DNA from: Branchiostoma belcheri
Lineage: Eukaryota; Chordata; Leptocardii; Amphioxiformes; Branchiostomatidae
Reading direction: 5' to 3'
Length of the DNA stretch: 64,000 bases
Assembly: GCF_001625305.1 (NCBI RefSeq)
Contig: NW_017803898.1
Span: forward strand, 388,829-452,828
This document shows positions 10,601 through 22,600 of the stretch, in pieces. Within the stretch, counting starts at the first letter, position 1. Each line of letters opens with the position of its first letter. The position numbers and the translations under genes are program-made. The notes below the pieces were generated by a model. It did no database searches. It saw only the letters and a program-made list of their open reading frames with translations, and was not told the DNA's origin.

Positions 10601-12740
10601 TACATGTACATGTACATGTATAATGGTGACAGGAGCCTAAATGCCTACTATGAAATTGCAACATTATGTAACCCAACACCAGTTACTATGGTGACAGACG
10701 TCAACAAAAGAGGCCATTGGCCAGGTCAAAGGTTAGTGTTTGGAACAGAAGAAGAGGAAGAAGAAATGGAGCAAAAACAATATGTTTTCCTTCGGTAAAC
10801 ATAAAAACTCACTTCCCCCCGGCCACCACTTGGATGCTGAGAGAGTCGGAGTGTTGAGGATGAATTCCTGGGTCTTTGGGTCAAAGGTCGCTGTTGTTTC
10901 CAGGCCTCTAACAAAGGTTCCTGAAAAAAAAAAGCAGATGCAAGTAAGATTGTAGAGAATAAAGTGATGGATAAAAAGTTTTCCTAACATCTATACTTCT
11001 CAAAAGATTACTTCTAGAAGAGATCAATCATTATCTTTTATATTATGTACAAGGTCTTCTTCTTCTATATTAGGTCTTCCCATCTTATATAATTTTATGA
11101 GCCTTTAGTCTAATTATTTGACTGTTGGGGCACCCTGCACAGAAGATCTGACAACAATGCATTATGAGCAGTTTCCTTCACTTTTCTCTGTTTTCTGTTC
11201 TTAACATTCCAGCTAGTTTTGTGCCTGTCCATAATACATTATCCTCCAATCTTCCTCCTTTCTTCCTTGGAGGATCACAGTCTTACCATAGTCTGGGTGC
11301 CATCCTCCGTAGTTTCTGCCCGCTCCCTAATATCGTGGTGCCTAGCGACATTAGGGAGCGGGTGGAAACTACAGAGGATGGCACCCAGGGTAGTCTTACC
11401 ATGTCCTATCTCCGTCTGCGCGTACGTGCCAACGATGGCGTAGTTCTCTGCCATCTTCAGCCACTTTTCCTTCTGTTGTTCCGTAGCCTGTCCACGCAGG
11501 GTGGGGAGAAACATCCTCTCATGGACACTCATGGGGTAGCCATCAGACACAAGAACCGCACTGAAAAACAAGACATCAGATGGTTGTAATCCTCTATGGA
11601 AAGACGGCTGCCTATCCCTGACTCCCTTTACCGCCTTTTCCCTCCCCAACCAAAAGGACTCGAATCCTGCTATGTCACTGATCTTGTGCCCTTAGGAAAG
11701 GCACTTTACACTACTTTTCTCACTTCACTCAGGTGAAAATGAGTACCTAGCTTCGGTTAGGGACGTCCCTCACACCCCACGTACGTTAAAGAAGCCCCAC
11801 CATGCTTATCGAAAAGAGTAGGGGACCTTCCCAGTATGAGTGGTTCAAACGTAAACCATAGGCCCCAATAAATTGTGAGCTCCTCAAAATTCAGCCTTTG
11901 GCTGCAAAGAGAGAGTAGCCACTCACTCACACACTCACTATCCAGCCCAGCAAAATACAAAACAAACTGCCATATCATATAACGAAAGACGCACGTGGTG
12001 TAGTAGTACTGGTCCCAAAAATCGGTGATGTTGAGTTCCTTCATCTTTGTGATCATCGCGATCCCCTTCTTCAGCTGGGTCTCATACTGCTGTTCTCGTG
12101 ACATGAAGTTCAAGTCTTCATGTTGGAAGTCAGGGTCATTCAGGGCAAGGGACTCTGGGAAACAAGGTAGCTTGAACTACTAAGATTCAAGGTAACATTT
12201 GCAAAACAAATACATAATGTTTACCTTCGCATATGGTCTGCTCTGCAAATTACTCAAACACATTCATATAACGTTATATGTTGACAGGAGTCTAAATCCC
12301 TCCTGCTATAAAATTACAACATGATGTAACTCAACACCAGTTACCATGGTAACAGACGTCAGGTCATTGAGCTTTTTGGTTTGGAGAACAAGAGGAATTG
12401 TAGCAAAAACAATTTATTAATGTTTATCAGCCTGTTGCTGAAGAAAACGCACTAAAATATTGAGAATGTGAAGAAAGCCTAACTGTAACGGTTAGGCCTC
12501 TCAAAGTAACGTTACACGGTTACAGATAACAAAAAAGTTCACAAATCTACAACAAAGCTTTGTCTCTTATTAGCTGTTGATGACTAGCAAATGAATATCT
12601 TTCAAAACTATAATCTCACCTAACTCCCTCTTCCTTCTGAGCTTCTCCGGGCCTCCATACAGGAAGTTTGTGATCTTCTCCGGGTCGAAACTGGCGCTTT
12701 CTCTTTCTTTCTTCAAATCTGGGTTCATCCTGGTCGCCAT
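4620..12740 (-). CDS. ACOX1: Peroxisomal acyl-CoA oxidase 1, copy A
   Basis: FAD-dependent first step of peroxisomal beta-oxidation: acyl-CoA plus O2 gives trans-2-enoyl-CoA plus H2O2. Exons in coding order: 12620-12740, 11995-12154, 11400-11560, 10813-10920, 9896-10015, 9286-9401, 8663-8832, 7799-7961, 7233-7423, 6627-6785, 6174-6279, 5693-5839, 5163-5369, 4620-4682; phases close to 663 aa (human 660). Landmarks: N-terminal [40 protein letters not shown] then [40 protein letters not shown], and the catalytic-base region [13 protein letters not shown]. The C-terminus is NRAKL, a PTS1 variant. The start at MATR adds four residues before the conserved MNPDL. Exon 3 begins with a segment ([16 protein letters not shown]) unlike copy B. 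Many introns hold MITE copies. Confidence 0.95.
4828..4905. repeat. Foldback element, TAGCCTGG family (ACOX1-A intron 13)
   Basis: It starts TAGCCTGGTTA and ends GGTTTGGTAACCAGGCTA, so its tips are inverted repeats. Relatives with the same tips are at about 8862-9002 and 14157-14222. Confidence 0.55.
5440..5670 (+). mobile_element. MITE family 1, copy 1 (ACOX1-A intron 12)
   Basis: Family hallmarks in order: AAAACATATTGTTTTTGCTC-like edge, TTC-rich run, IR-1-like palindrome, X-box-like palindrome, GTGTTGGGTTACAT, GCAGGAGGGATTTA, GAGTAAGAATTAAC and a GCATTTGCTTTGCAAATG-like edge. Here the IR-1 has one mismatch (AAGTCAATGACCT) and the X-box reads GTCACCATGGTGAC. The far edge is degraded. Confidence 0.6.
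6370..6510 (-). mobile_element. tRNA-derived SINE (ACOX1-A intron 10)
   Basis: The reverse complement contains a clear pol III B box (CCCGGGTTCGAACCC at about 6447-6461) after the GAACCAAGAGGT word shared with the SINEs at 13850-14100, 46855-46985 and 61605-61835. The 3' part carries AAAGGCACTTAACACGACTT. Confidence 0.6.
6838..6942 (+). repeat. Partial copy of the GTCACCTTCCTCAGGGC repeat family
   Basis: GGGAATGCATCTATAGCAGC through GAAGGTGACAGACAGTCACC matches one half of the full-length copies at 19171-19490 and 41140-41435. Confidence 0.5.
6945..7228 (+). repeat. Dispersed repeat with internal GACA/CA microsatellite (ACOX1-A intron 9)
   Basis: It runs from CAAGAGCTACATATCATCTA to CTTCTTGACGAAGGTAATG, with an ACAGACAGACACACACAC tract inside. 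Copies at 24555-24955 (same strand) and 58765-59065 (opposite strand) have the same order of blocks. All three end in a GACGAAGGTAA-type edge. Confidence 0.6.
7525..7755 (+). mobile_element. MITE family 1, copy 2 (ACOX1-A intron 8)
   Basis: Carries a perfect IR-1 palindrome AGGTCAATGACCT at 7582-7594. The X-box region is decayed (GTCACCATGATG). Ends with GCATTTGCTTTGCAAAT. Confidence 0.7.
8031..8212 (+). repeat. ~180-bp dispersed repeat (ACOX1-A intron 7)
   Basis: Begins TAGGCCACACCAATTTAATT. A second copy, 13473-13660, sits in the 3' UTR of ACOX1 copy B. Both share ACTCATATTTTG, AACAGTTGAA and TTCCATCT blocks in order. Confidence 0.6.
8360..8612 (+). mobile_element. MITE family 1, copy 3 (ACOX1-A intron 7)
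   Basis: Retains a half-degenerate X-box (CACCATGGTAAC, about 8447-8458), GTGTTGGGTTACA and the GCATTTGTTTTGCAAATG edge. The IR-1 is not recognisable. Confidence 0.65.
8862..9002. repeat. Foldback element, TAGCCTGG family (ACOX1-A intron 6)
   Basis: A near-perfect hairpin: AACCTATTATAGCTCCCGAG (8869-8888) pairs with CTCGGGAGCTATAATAGGTT (about 8924-8943), and each arm continues into the loop through GTCCTACAT/ATGTAGGAC. A weaker third half-copy follows to about 9000. Confidence 0.7.
9495..9757 (-). mobile_element. MITE family 1, copy 4 (ACOX1-A intron 5)
   Basis: The TTGCAAAGCAAAT edge is near 9510. The X-box-like GTTACCATGGTGAC is at 9651-9664. The IR-1 is decayed (AGGACATTGACC). Confidence 0.65.
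10515..10805 (-). mobile_element. MITE family 1, copy 5 (ACOX1-A intron 4)
   Basis: Full length with a GTACAT microsatellite expansion inside (about 10602-10619). The X-box reads GTTACTATGGTGAC and the IR-1 is disrupted. It ends a few bases from the exon 4 donor, so it nearly abuts coding sequence. Confidence 0.65.
11279..11402. mobile_element. Foldback MITE inserted at the exon 3 splice donor of ACOX1-A
   Basis: The direct repeat AGTCTTACCAT at 11279-11289 and 11392-11402 flanks an element whose arms (CTGGGTGCCATCCTC and GAGGATGGCACCCAG, with further pairing through AGGGAGCGGG/CCCGCTCCCT) form a hairpin. The 11-bp duplication contains the splice donor read on the minus strand (ATG|GTAAGACT), so a second donor copy now lies in the intron. 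The tips match the AGCCTGGGTGCCATCC family at 2440-2540, 22348-22472 and 52141. Confidence 0.7.
12185..12430 (-). mobile_element. MITE family 1, copy 6 (ACOX1-A intron 1)
   Basis: Carries a perfect RFX X-box palindrome GTTACCATGGTAAC at 12340-12353 and an IR-1 with one mismatch (AGGTCATTGAGCT, 12361-12373). Confidence 0.7.
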
Positions 12741-12990
12741 TTTTACGTTCTACTCATGTTCGAAGGGTCAGACTCATAGTCGCTAGGACAACGACCTCAG
12801 TCATGTTTGGACAACGTTATATGAAGGTCTACTCTACTTCTCTCATGTTTAGAGAATGATCTGGTCAAAGGTCGCGGCCGCTAGGACAATGACCCCACTA
12901 GGAAAGTCTCGCGAGCGAAAGGGGGCGGGGCGGTGAATCGAGGGGTTGGTGGAAAAGCCGGTCCGGTCTACATGGCGGAAAAAACAGCCC
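12741..12990 (-). promoter_or_regulatory. Probable promoter of ACOX1 copy A
   Basis: The stretch between the copy A start codon and the copy B 3' end holds TCTCGCGAG at 12907-12915 and a GC box (GGGGGCGGGGC, 12921-12931) in an otherwise AT-rich neighbourhood. It is the only GC-rich patch in this interval. TATA was not seen; the start site is not placed. Confidence 0.45.
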
Positions 12991-13077
12991 GGTCTGGTTC
13001 AGGGTGGAAAAACCGGTCGGACCAAGTTGCGCACCCAAGCAGAAGGCGGGAGAATTGCAAGCAGTCTGTGTGAAAAC

Positions 13078-13672
13078 AATTCTCCTTCAATTAGGATTGG
13101 AAGAGTCATTGAAAGACCGACAGTAAGCCCAATTGATTAGAAATATTTTAATTATATTTAGCTATTCAGTAAGTTTTACATTACATTTTACTTTCACGTA
13201 GTATATTCAAATTTTAAAATATTATATATATATATATTTATTTATACACATTCCTTGTTAGAAATACTGCATAGAATTTCAGAGTGTCCATTGAAGTACT
13301 AACGTACAAGGTATGGCAACTGCACGTACATTTAATTATTATACAATTAAATATTCTATACATCACCTCATGACTTAATAGCATATTGCTTTGACACTGA
13401 CCAATGTCTTATTTTTCCCACAACATTTGAGTCAGGGATAGGGAAAATGTCATGAACTCCATATATGAACCTTTAGGCCACACCAATTTAATTTGTTGGT
13501 TCTTGGATCCGCCTGCTTCTTTTTTTTTTATTTGCAAAAAAAAAAAAACATATCAGGATCTGAATCAAATCCAAAATGCTCATATTTTGGCCCCAACAGT
13601 TGAAGAAAGTCCCTTCTCTTCAGAGTTGTTACAGTTTTTCCATCTATCAATGCAGTGGTTCGATTGACGTCG
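13078..13672 (-). other. 3' UTR / 3' flank of ACOX1 copy B
   Basis: About 13078-13460 is the duplicate of 4090-4480. It is interrupted near the stop codon by the ~180-bp repeat at 13473-13660. ATTAAA in minus-strand sense at about 13146-13151 is a possible polyadenylation signal. Confidence 0.55.
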
Positions 13673-16600
13673 TCACAGCTTGGCCCTGTTGGCTTGCAGG
13701 AAGGGCTTCAGGTACTTGTGGTAGGACTGGTGCACCTGAGATAAACAGGTATTGCAAAATGTAAGTCACAAGATATAATAATATATGTGTATGAATGTGT
13801 ATGAAGGTATGCTGTTGAGAGAAGAAATATAATTCGCCAAATAATTGTCCCTATATTTGATTTGACTTGATTTGATTTATTGAAATTGTAACAATACAAT
13901 ACACGTGGGGCACAGGCAGCTGTTGCTGATGTTGTGTCCCGCACATAGAAACAAATACAGGACAGACAATACTCATTTTCTCTTGAGTTAAGTGAGGAAA
14001 GTCGTGTTAAGTGCCTTTCCCAAGATCTGTGTCATGTCAGGACTCAAACCCGGGACCTCTTGGTTCTGAGTTGAGCACTCTGCCGTTACGCCACACATTT
14101 ACTTGTCATGGTGCTGTTTCATTGCCCAAAAGATTTGAAATCTTTGTACATGTATAGTAGTCTGTAACCTACTTTAGCTGCTAAGCCTCTGGCAGCTAAA
14201 ATAGCTTTGGTAACCAGGTTTTAGTCAGTATGTGGCCTTACATCAGTTTTGTTGAGAGGAGAAGCCTTGGCCCACTCCAGCAGGTGTTCGTAGACGTTCC
14301 CATCGTAGCGCCCCAGTATGGAGTTCAGGATCCCGTCCGGGTAGTCGAACGCGTCGACAAGAGCCACGGCGTCAGGACGGAGTTTGGCCATGAGGGCGTT
14401 GATGTGGCGTCTGGCCTGGCGGATGTCTGTGCCGGTCATGTAGCCATCCTGTGAAGACATTGAGGAGCCCGAAATGATAAATGATGATAAATGATCAACA
14501 CATTCGTGCAGCACTAGTGCCCAATTGCCTAGGGATCTGGACTGAGGTGGCATTAATGGCTGCTGAAAATGCCAGGCTAGTGCAGCATCAATGCTGTACC
14601 TATGCGGCACTGAGCACCACTTTGGTAAGGGTATTTAGACATGCACTTCCAGGCATCCAATTTCAGAGCAGCAGAACAAAACAATTGTCTAAATAATGAA
14701 ATCTGTCTGATACTCACTCACTATCCGGTTTATCGCCTGTTGTTCCCCGACTTCTGATTGACATTTACTGACATTTCTAGCGCATTATTTTCACCATTAT
14801 TTCATACTTGAAGCATTTGAAACAGCCCAAAGCATTTTAAGCTATGTGAGACATCTCTTTAGTTTTGGGGATTTTGAATTAAAGCTAGAATCTGGAGCCT
14901 ACCAATAATAAACAAGCATTATAGATGTCTAGTCTACATGTAGGTCATAATTAACTTTATTTGTTTGGAGAAGAAGAAGAGGAAGAAACAGAGCAAAAGT
15001 AATACATTTTCCTTCTACGAAGGTAAACATAATGACCAGAAGACTTAGACTTTGAAGAACAAAGTTTTTAGTTACCTCCAGAAAGTCGCCAGAGTTGTTC
15101 ACCACCCCATGTAGAGCGTGCAGCTGACACAGGCTGGTGAGGACAGCACGCACAGAGCTGTCCACCGCGGGGTCAGCAAGCCGGGCAGCAAAGTTCTTCA
15201 CCACAAAGTACTGGCTGTGGGCCTGGGGAGCATTACATAATATAGGGTTAACTAGTCATTTATGAGATTGTTATAGAAACTGACCAATAAGTGAAACAAC
15301 TCCAGGACCTGACTGTGCAACATGAAAACGGATTGGAACAGAACGCATGTTCCATTTGGGGTCAGCAAGCCGGAAGTTCTTCACCACAAAGTACTGGCTG
15401 TGGGCCTGGGGAACATTTAGATAATATAGGGTTAATGTATGGTGTCAGAAATCATGGTTGATTCCAATAACCGCTGTGTATTCGAATTCTAGTAACATGA
15501 AAAACTTTGGCAGTAACTGGAACAGAACGCATGTTCCATTTGGTATCACCAGTATGTATGTTCCATTCGGGGTCACCCATGGTCATTGGAACAGAATGCA
15601 TGTTCTATTTCGGGTCACTGTCACCGTCAGTCATTTGTATGTGAATAAACTTCCATTCCCCCTAAATAGTGGTTCAGTCAAGTTAATGCGTGAAAGGAAA
15701 AATGCAGTATTTAACTCTAACAGACAAGCTAAAGCTCTCTTACCGTGGCTGCCTTGACCAGGTCCACAGATGTGGCGTTCCAGGCATCAGGTTGGTCCTT
15801 CCCTGCCTGCTGTTCCTTTCTGAGCTGCAAGGCGGCCTCGTGAACCAGCCTGAAAAGAATTCATACCAGTCAGCATTCATAGACAATGCTAACGTGGAAA
15901 ATTAACGTCACTCAGCCTGAAAGTCAGCCAAGTTTCACAAATAGTAGCAGAATTATCTAGAAAAACAAGGATCATCATCATCAAAAACTGCAAGAAAACA
16001 AAGATGGACATACATTTTGTATCCTAAATTCTGAATGCAGTATACTGGTTCTGAGCTAGCAGTATAGGGAAAACACTAACAGAAGTGATGTTTTACATTA
16101 CTTGACAGTCTAAGTGTTACATGTTACGAATTCACAATTCGTACCTGGCTGCCCTGTGCTGGTAGGCCTCGATCAGTACCTGAAGGTCCAGGACATCCCT
16201 GGTTCTCCCAGCCACAGGGACCGGCTGTACCCCTGCCAGGTACGCCACAGAACCAGCCAGCTTCTCTCCCTGCACAGACTGGCTATAACTCTTCATCAGG
16301 TACCTGCAGGGGGAGAATAGCATGGCATCTGTATTAGGAGGTTGTTTTTTTTTAGTTTAGTTTTGGTTTAACTAGTTTTTGCTGACATTCTACTTCAATT
16401 TTCAATTTTTTTAAGTTGGGTGCACCTCACTCACACTCACTATCCGGTTTATCGTCTGTTGTTCCCCGTCTTCCGAGGGTTAGACGTGCTTGCACTGCAA
16501 TACTGAGGCTTGATGGCAGCCCGCCACTTGCCTCTATATTGTGGGTTGACATTAAGTAGGTTCAAGTGGTGGAGGTCAAAAAATTTCATTTGGTGGACCA

Positions 16601-19600
16601 CGAGGGTTTGGGCCTTCCTTATTCAGTGTGAGGATCTTCTTAGGCCAGTGGACCTATTCCAAAAAATGAATTTCATTTTTGAGCCCTGTACCAGTAAGGA
16701 CAACCCCATGACCTTGACTGACCTTGCAGTCTGCAGCATGAGTACGGTGTTCTCTCCCTCGTACGTAGCGGCGGGGGTGTGTTCCGCGTAGATACTGGGG
16801 ATCCCGCTGGCGTGCGAGTAACCGTGCCCGCCGCACGCCATGCGACACTCCTCAATCCCAGCATTCATCACCCAGGAGGACAGAGACTTCAGGCCGGAGG
16901 ACAGAGCATGGAGCTGGAGGGAAGAAAAACAACGAGGCACAAACGTCAAAACGTGAATAGAAAGGTAATAGTTGCAAAGCTAACAAACACGTCTTGCCTC
17001 AGCCCACAGATAACAGTTTGGTATGGGATAGGGTTGATTCAACTCACTACAAAGCTGACGAGAAGAAACAGTCAGCCACAAATAGTGCCGTGTACCGGTT
17101 TGCTGGAACTAGTTCTGGTCAGGTAAAAATGTTTAGGTTCAAGCCCCCCAAAAACTGAATGTTTTAAAAAAACAATCGTCGCATTCCCTTTCTGTTCTAA
17201 ACCACCAAAGATTTGCACTGCAAAATGAAGAAAACATTGCCATCGGGCATCGTCAAGTGTTGGCCTCTGTAAATTATGTGGCCACAGTTTTGCCCAAACG
17301 TGCCTCGCAAACAACAATGCTTCTAAACCCTGGTAGTGCAGTGCTCACTTCAAAATTTTGCAGAAAACATGTGTCTCTGACAATAAAAACTACACTACAT
17401 GTCGCCAGGACTTTTTGGTGGCATTGAAAACTGATACAGTAACTGTAACAACATTTTTCTTGATCGTGCATAGATAAGTTATTTTACATTCTAACAAAAA
17501 TCACTGTTCCACGACGAAGGTGGATGGTATTTATACCTCTGGTAGAACGGTGATGTCGCCACGGGTGATCCGCTCCATGGACCTGAAGTAAACAGACACC
17601 ATAGCGCGGGCAGCGAACATGAAGGCGTAGGCAGCAGCCAGGTACGGGAACAACTTGTACTGCTGGGTTACATAGTCCAACACCTGGGGCTCAGGGTGGC
17701 TGGAAACGTGTAAAATTAATAAGTAAATCAACTAGTAAAATTTGAACTAGAAAGGTAACAATTGCAAAGCAAATGCATAATGTTTACCTCCGCATACATG
17801 TATGGTCTGCTCTGTCAATTCTTACTCAAACACATTCATATATATATGGTGACGGGAGTCTAAATCCCTCCTGCTATAAAATTGCAACATAGTGTAACCC
17901 AACACTAGCAAGTTACCATGGTGACAGACATGTGGTTCAGGTCATTGACCTTATTTGTTTGGAGAAGAAGAAGAAAAGGGAGAAGAAACAGAGCAAAAAC
18001 GATACGTTAAAAAATCCTTCTGCAAAGGTAACGATAACTCACTGTCACCAAGTACAGTAGGGGCATTGCCATTAGATAGCCTTAAACAATGTCTAGAGTT
18101 AGATGTCCAAGGGCTAGGTATTAAAAGTCGTTCAGTCTAATGTAGCCAGCTGCTGCCGCGCCTGTGAAGCTGGTGTGTTACGCTGAAGGGTGGTTATACA
18201 GATACAGATACAGATGACAGTGTTCTACTTACCCTGGTTTCATCTCCGACTGTCTCCGCACACAGCTGTAGCGAGTTGCTATGGTAACAGCCTTGGCGAG
18301 GGACTCTGCGGCTTCGCTGACGATGAAGGACCTGACCTGCACCATGGTCCCGTACGCCAGTTTGGAGCTGGGAGGTTTTACATAGGTGCCGTCTGGCTCA
18401 ACCTGGAGGGACACAAGTTTTTTTGTTTTAAACCGAATTTAACGTCATTTTTCCCCAACCGGGGGTTAGACGTGCTTGCACCAGGTACAAGTCTTTTTTT
18501 TTAAGCAAGATTTTTACGGCTGGATGCTCTTCCTAACGCCAACCCAAACCCTAGTAGGGCCCAGGAACCCTCTATTAAACTGAGGGGGGAAAGGCGTGTT
18601 AAGTGCCTTTCCCAAGGGCATAACGTCTGGGTGAATGTGTGGGTCCAACCATGGGGATTGAACCTGGGTCTTCTTGCTTGACAGTCGGACACTCTATCCA
18701 CTACACCACACAGACGCCACTACACCACACAGACGCCACAAGTCAACAGGTTAATCTCCAAGCAGATCCTAGGGTGGCAAAAAGACAGTCCAGGCAGTAG
18801 TCATTGGCCAGAGAGGGTCCAATACGCCACTCAAGGTGGGTGTAGTGACCATATATAAAAAGGTACGTATTTTCCCCCATCAACCTCTGCTTGGAGGGTA
18901 AACGGGTGTCATACCCTGAATCCAGATAAACGCCAGCCTGGCCGATTCTAGTTGTCTCGCTAACAACTAGCCCCCTGAAACATACAGTATCCAGCCTTCT
19001 AGCTAGAATCGGCCAGGCCCATAGTAATCTGGATTTCTGGGTACAGGTGTCAACATGGTCTTGTAGCCAGAGAAAGTCTAAATCTTAAAATCTGCTTGGA
19101 GAGTATCTTCCAGTATGTACCATTCATCATTGTTACAGTTACTCCTCTCCGTGAATAGTTTATCAGGTTGGTAAGTTCCTGAATAAAGAGACACAAACAA
19201 GTGTTTTATTCAGCCAACGTTTTGGTGACTGTCTGTCACCTTCCTCAGGGCAATTCTGACTGGTTCCCAGCAACTGCATCGCATTGTAGATACATTTCCC
19301 TGTAATCACGCATTTGTGTAGATATGTAAATATTGTACGTTTGGGAATGCATCTACAGCAGCGACACCTGTGCTGCAGTGCAATGTGAACTAGTCAGAAT
19401 TGCCCTGAGGAAGGTGACAGACGGTCACCGAAATGTCGGCTGTGAATAAAACACTTGGTTGTGTAAAAAGAGTCTCTTTACTCTGTTACAGTTACTGTAA
19501 GTTGTAGTATTGGAACAGAAAACTTACCCTTGAGTACTTCATAAGCATGTTGTCTCTTGGAATTCTGACATGGTCGAAGCGTAGAAAGCCGTTGTCATTT

Positions 19601-22600
19601 CCTGCATACCCAAATTTGGGGCCGATGTCACCTACCGTCACCCCTAGTGTTCAACAACGGATTTAAGATGATCGTTACAGTTACTGTGGAATTAACATTT
19701 TTATGGCTTTAACTTAAGGAAAAAAACATACTGTAATTCCTGATTTGTTCACTGTACTTTTATGTTCACTGTTTTCACTGTCACTTCTGTACCGTGAACT
19801 TATCATTACAGTCAACAGGTAATTCCTGAACCTTCTTTTTCCTGCACCTGCCACCACCGTGAATGTATAGTACAGTGAACATCCCCATTTTTCTCAGACC
19901 GTGAAATTTTGCTACAGTGAACATAAAGTGAATTACAGTACTTCATGAAAGTTTTCATATAGGATTCCTTCCTTCTGCAATGGGATTCATACAATTGTAA
20001 TAAAATGACATTCCATGCAATTTCAGTATGCAATATCCACTAACCTATTAACTCACACTCACTAACCTATTAACTTCATTAACCTACCAGATAAAGGCTT
20101 GTGTTGTTCATACTGCAAATCTGTACCATGAGGGGGTGGGGGCTGTAAGACACTCATACTCACTAACCTATTAACTGCTCATACTCACTAACCTATTAAC
20201 TCATACTCACTAACCTATTATCTTCATTAACCTACCAGGAAGAGGCTTGTGGTCCTCTAGACTGCGAATTTGCACCATGAAGGGATGAGGTCCATAAGAC
20301 TTGCCGTGGATGTACAGCTGGGCCATCAGGACACAGTAGTTGGACGTCTTCCCCACTGGAAAAATCAAAGACAAAAACTTTCAGAATTTTAGAAGTTTTC
20401 ACATGGTTGGGATATATCTTGCAGTGGATGCTGTGGACACAGTGTTCTAGCCAGCCTGCAATTTCTTTAGATAAGATGTATTTCTACGTCTATGACTGTA
20501 ATATTGTTAATGATTTTATTGCCCAAGTTTTTATTACCATAGAATCATAGATATTGACTAATAAGTCAACAACTGAATGTGTTGGTCATAGTTACATTGT
20601 GTAAATTTAGATACTATCATTGTGCAACTTGTAGTTTTATTTTCCTATGTATGTATACAAGATCAACCCACAGGACAGAGACAAGTCTCAGTATTGCAGT
20701 GCAAGCACGTCTAACCCTCGGAAGATGGGGAACAACAGACGATATACCGGACAGTGAGTGTGAGTAAGAACACACAATTCAGCCTGTTGACTGCCAGTTG
20801 TTCACTTGCAATAAACCAAACTATAAATAAAAGGCTCCATCCCCGAGGCTTTGCCAAAAACTTACAGCAGCCGGGCCACCATTTTGTCCCTGTAGGGGTC
20901 GGGGTGTGGAGGTCAAACTCCTGGGTATGGGGGTCATAGGTCGCCGTCGTTTCCAGGCCTCGGAGAAAAGTTCCTGATAATATGGAGGAATAAAATAATA
21001 ATATTTCAACATGATAGGAAAATTTTTGTCCGTCATGAGCAGCAAAATTCTGTCATACAACAGAAAGATGGACCCTGGCTATCGAACACTGGTAGACGTT
21101 ATGATTATCTTTTGTGATATTTAGTAAAACTAAAAAGGTAACATTTGCAAAGCAAATGCATAATGTTTACCTCCGCATATGGTCTGCTCTGTTAATTCTT
21201 ACTCAAACATTCACATATGTGGTGACAGGAGTCTAAATCCCTCCTGCTATAAAATTGCAACATGATGTAACCCAACACCAGTTACCATGGTGACAGACGT
21301 CTGGTCCTGGCCATTGACCTCATTTGTTTGGAATGGAAGAAGAAACTGAGCAAAAACAGTATGTTTTCCTTCAGTAAACATAATAAAGTCAATAGCTCAG
21401 CTTCTTCCTCTTCTTCTTCTTCCATGTCATGCCAAAGACCAGGACCAGATGTCTGTCACCATGGTAACTGGTGTTGGGTTACATAATTGTCTCACCGTGG
21501 CCCATCTCTGTCTGTGCGTACGTCCCGATGATGGCATAGTTCTCCGCCATCTTGAGCCACTTGTCCTTCTGTTCGTCCGTTGCCTGTCCCCGTAGCGTGG
21601 GGAGGAACATGCTGGTGTGCAGGCCAAACGGTCCAGCCATGGCCTTAAACGCACCGTTGCTATGGGAGGGAAGAAAGTATGTTGGATTGAGATGATAGCC
21701 AATTAGCACCAAGGACAAGTATGTTGGATTGAGATGATAGCCAATCAGCACCAAGGACAAGTATGTTGGATTGAGATAATAGCCAATCAGCACCAAGGAC
21801 AAGTATGTTGGATTGAGATGATAGCCAATCAGCACCAAGGACAAGTATGTTGGATTGAGATAATTATTGAGCCAATCAGCACCAAGGACAAGTATGTTGG
21901 ATTGAGATGATAGCCAATCAGCACCAAGGACAAGTATGTTGGATTGAGATGATAGCCAATCAGCACCAAGGACAAGTATGTTGGATTGAGATGATAGCCA
22001 ATTAACTGTATTCTGTAAATCACTTTATATCCCCAGTATCAAAATTTTGCAGTACAATGTATGCATCTACCAAACGGTCCTGCCATGATCTTGAAGGCAC
22101 CGTTGCTATGAGAGGGAAGAAAATGGATACTTAGGGCTCGTGTAACAGTGGGGGGTTTATAGACACTACCAACTGACCCGGCCGATGGGTCTAGACCTTT
22201 TAGCTGAATTGTTAGAGCATTGGTGTTGTGAACTGGTGTCCGGGTTTGGTGTAGGAGTGTCTTTCTGTTTCTACTCTCCTAATTCTTACACTTGAAATAC
22301 TTTCTGCAGGTAACCTGCACAAGACAAAGTGGTAAAAACCACATAGACCCAGCCTGGGTACCATTCATATTTTGCTCTGCTACACNNNNNNNNNNNNNNN
22401 NNNNNGCTCTGCTAACACTAAAAAAAAAAAAAATAGCGTAGCGGAGCAAAATCCGGATGGTACCCAGGCTATATTGAAAATCCAGCTTTACTGCCTAAAA
22501 ATCACTTTTGGTGCCTATTAAACTACACTGTAAGTCAGTCAAAGCAGTTAAATTAAACTGATTGGAATAAAATAAACAACATAAATTACTAGACATAGTG

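Noticed and set aside
21479..22023. Long minus-strand frames rich in [14 protein letters not shown] repeats
   Set aside because: Translation of the 42-bp minisatellite, whose length is a multiple of three, so it stays open by chance.
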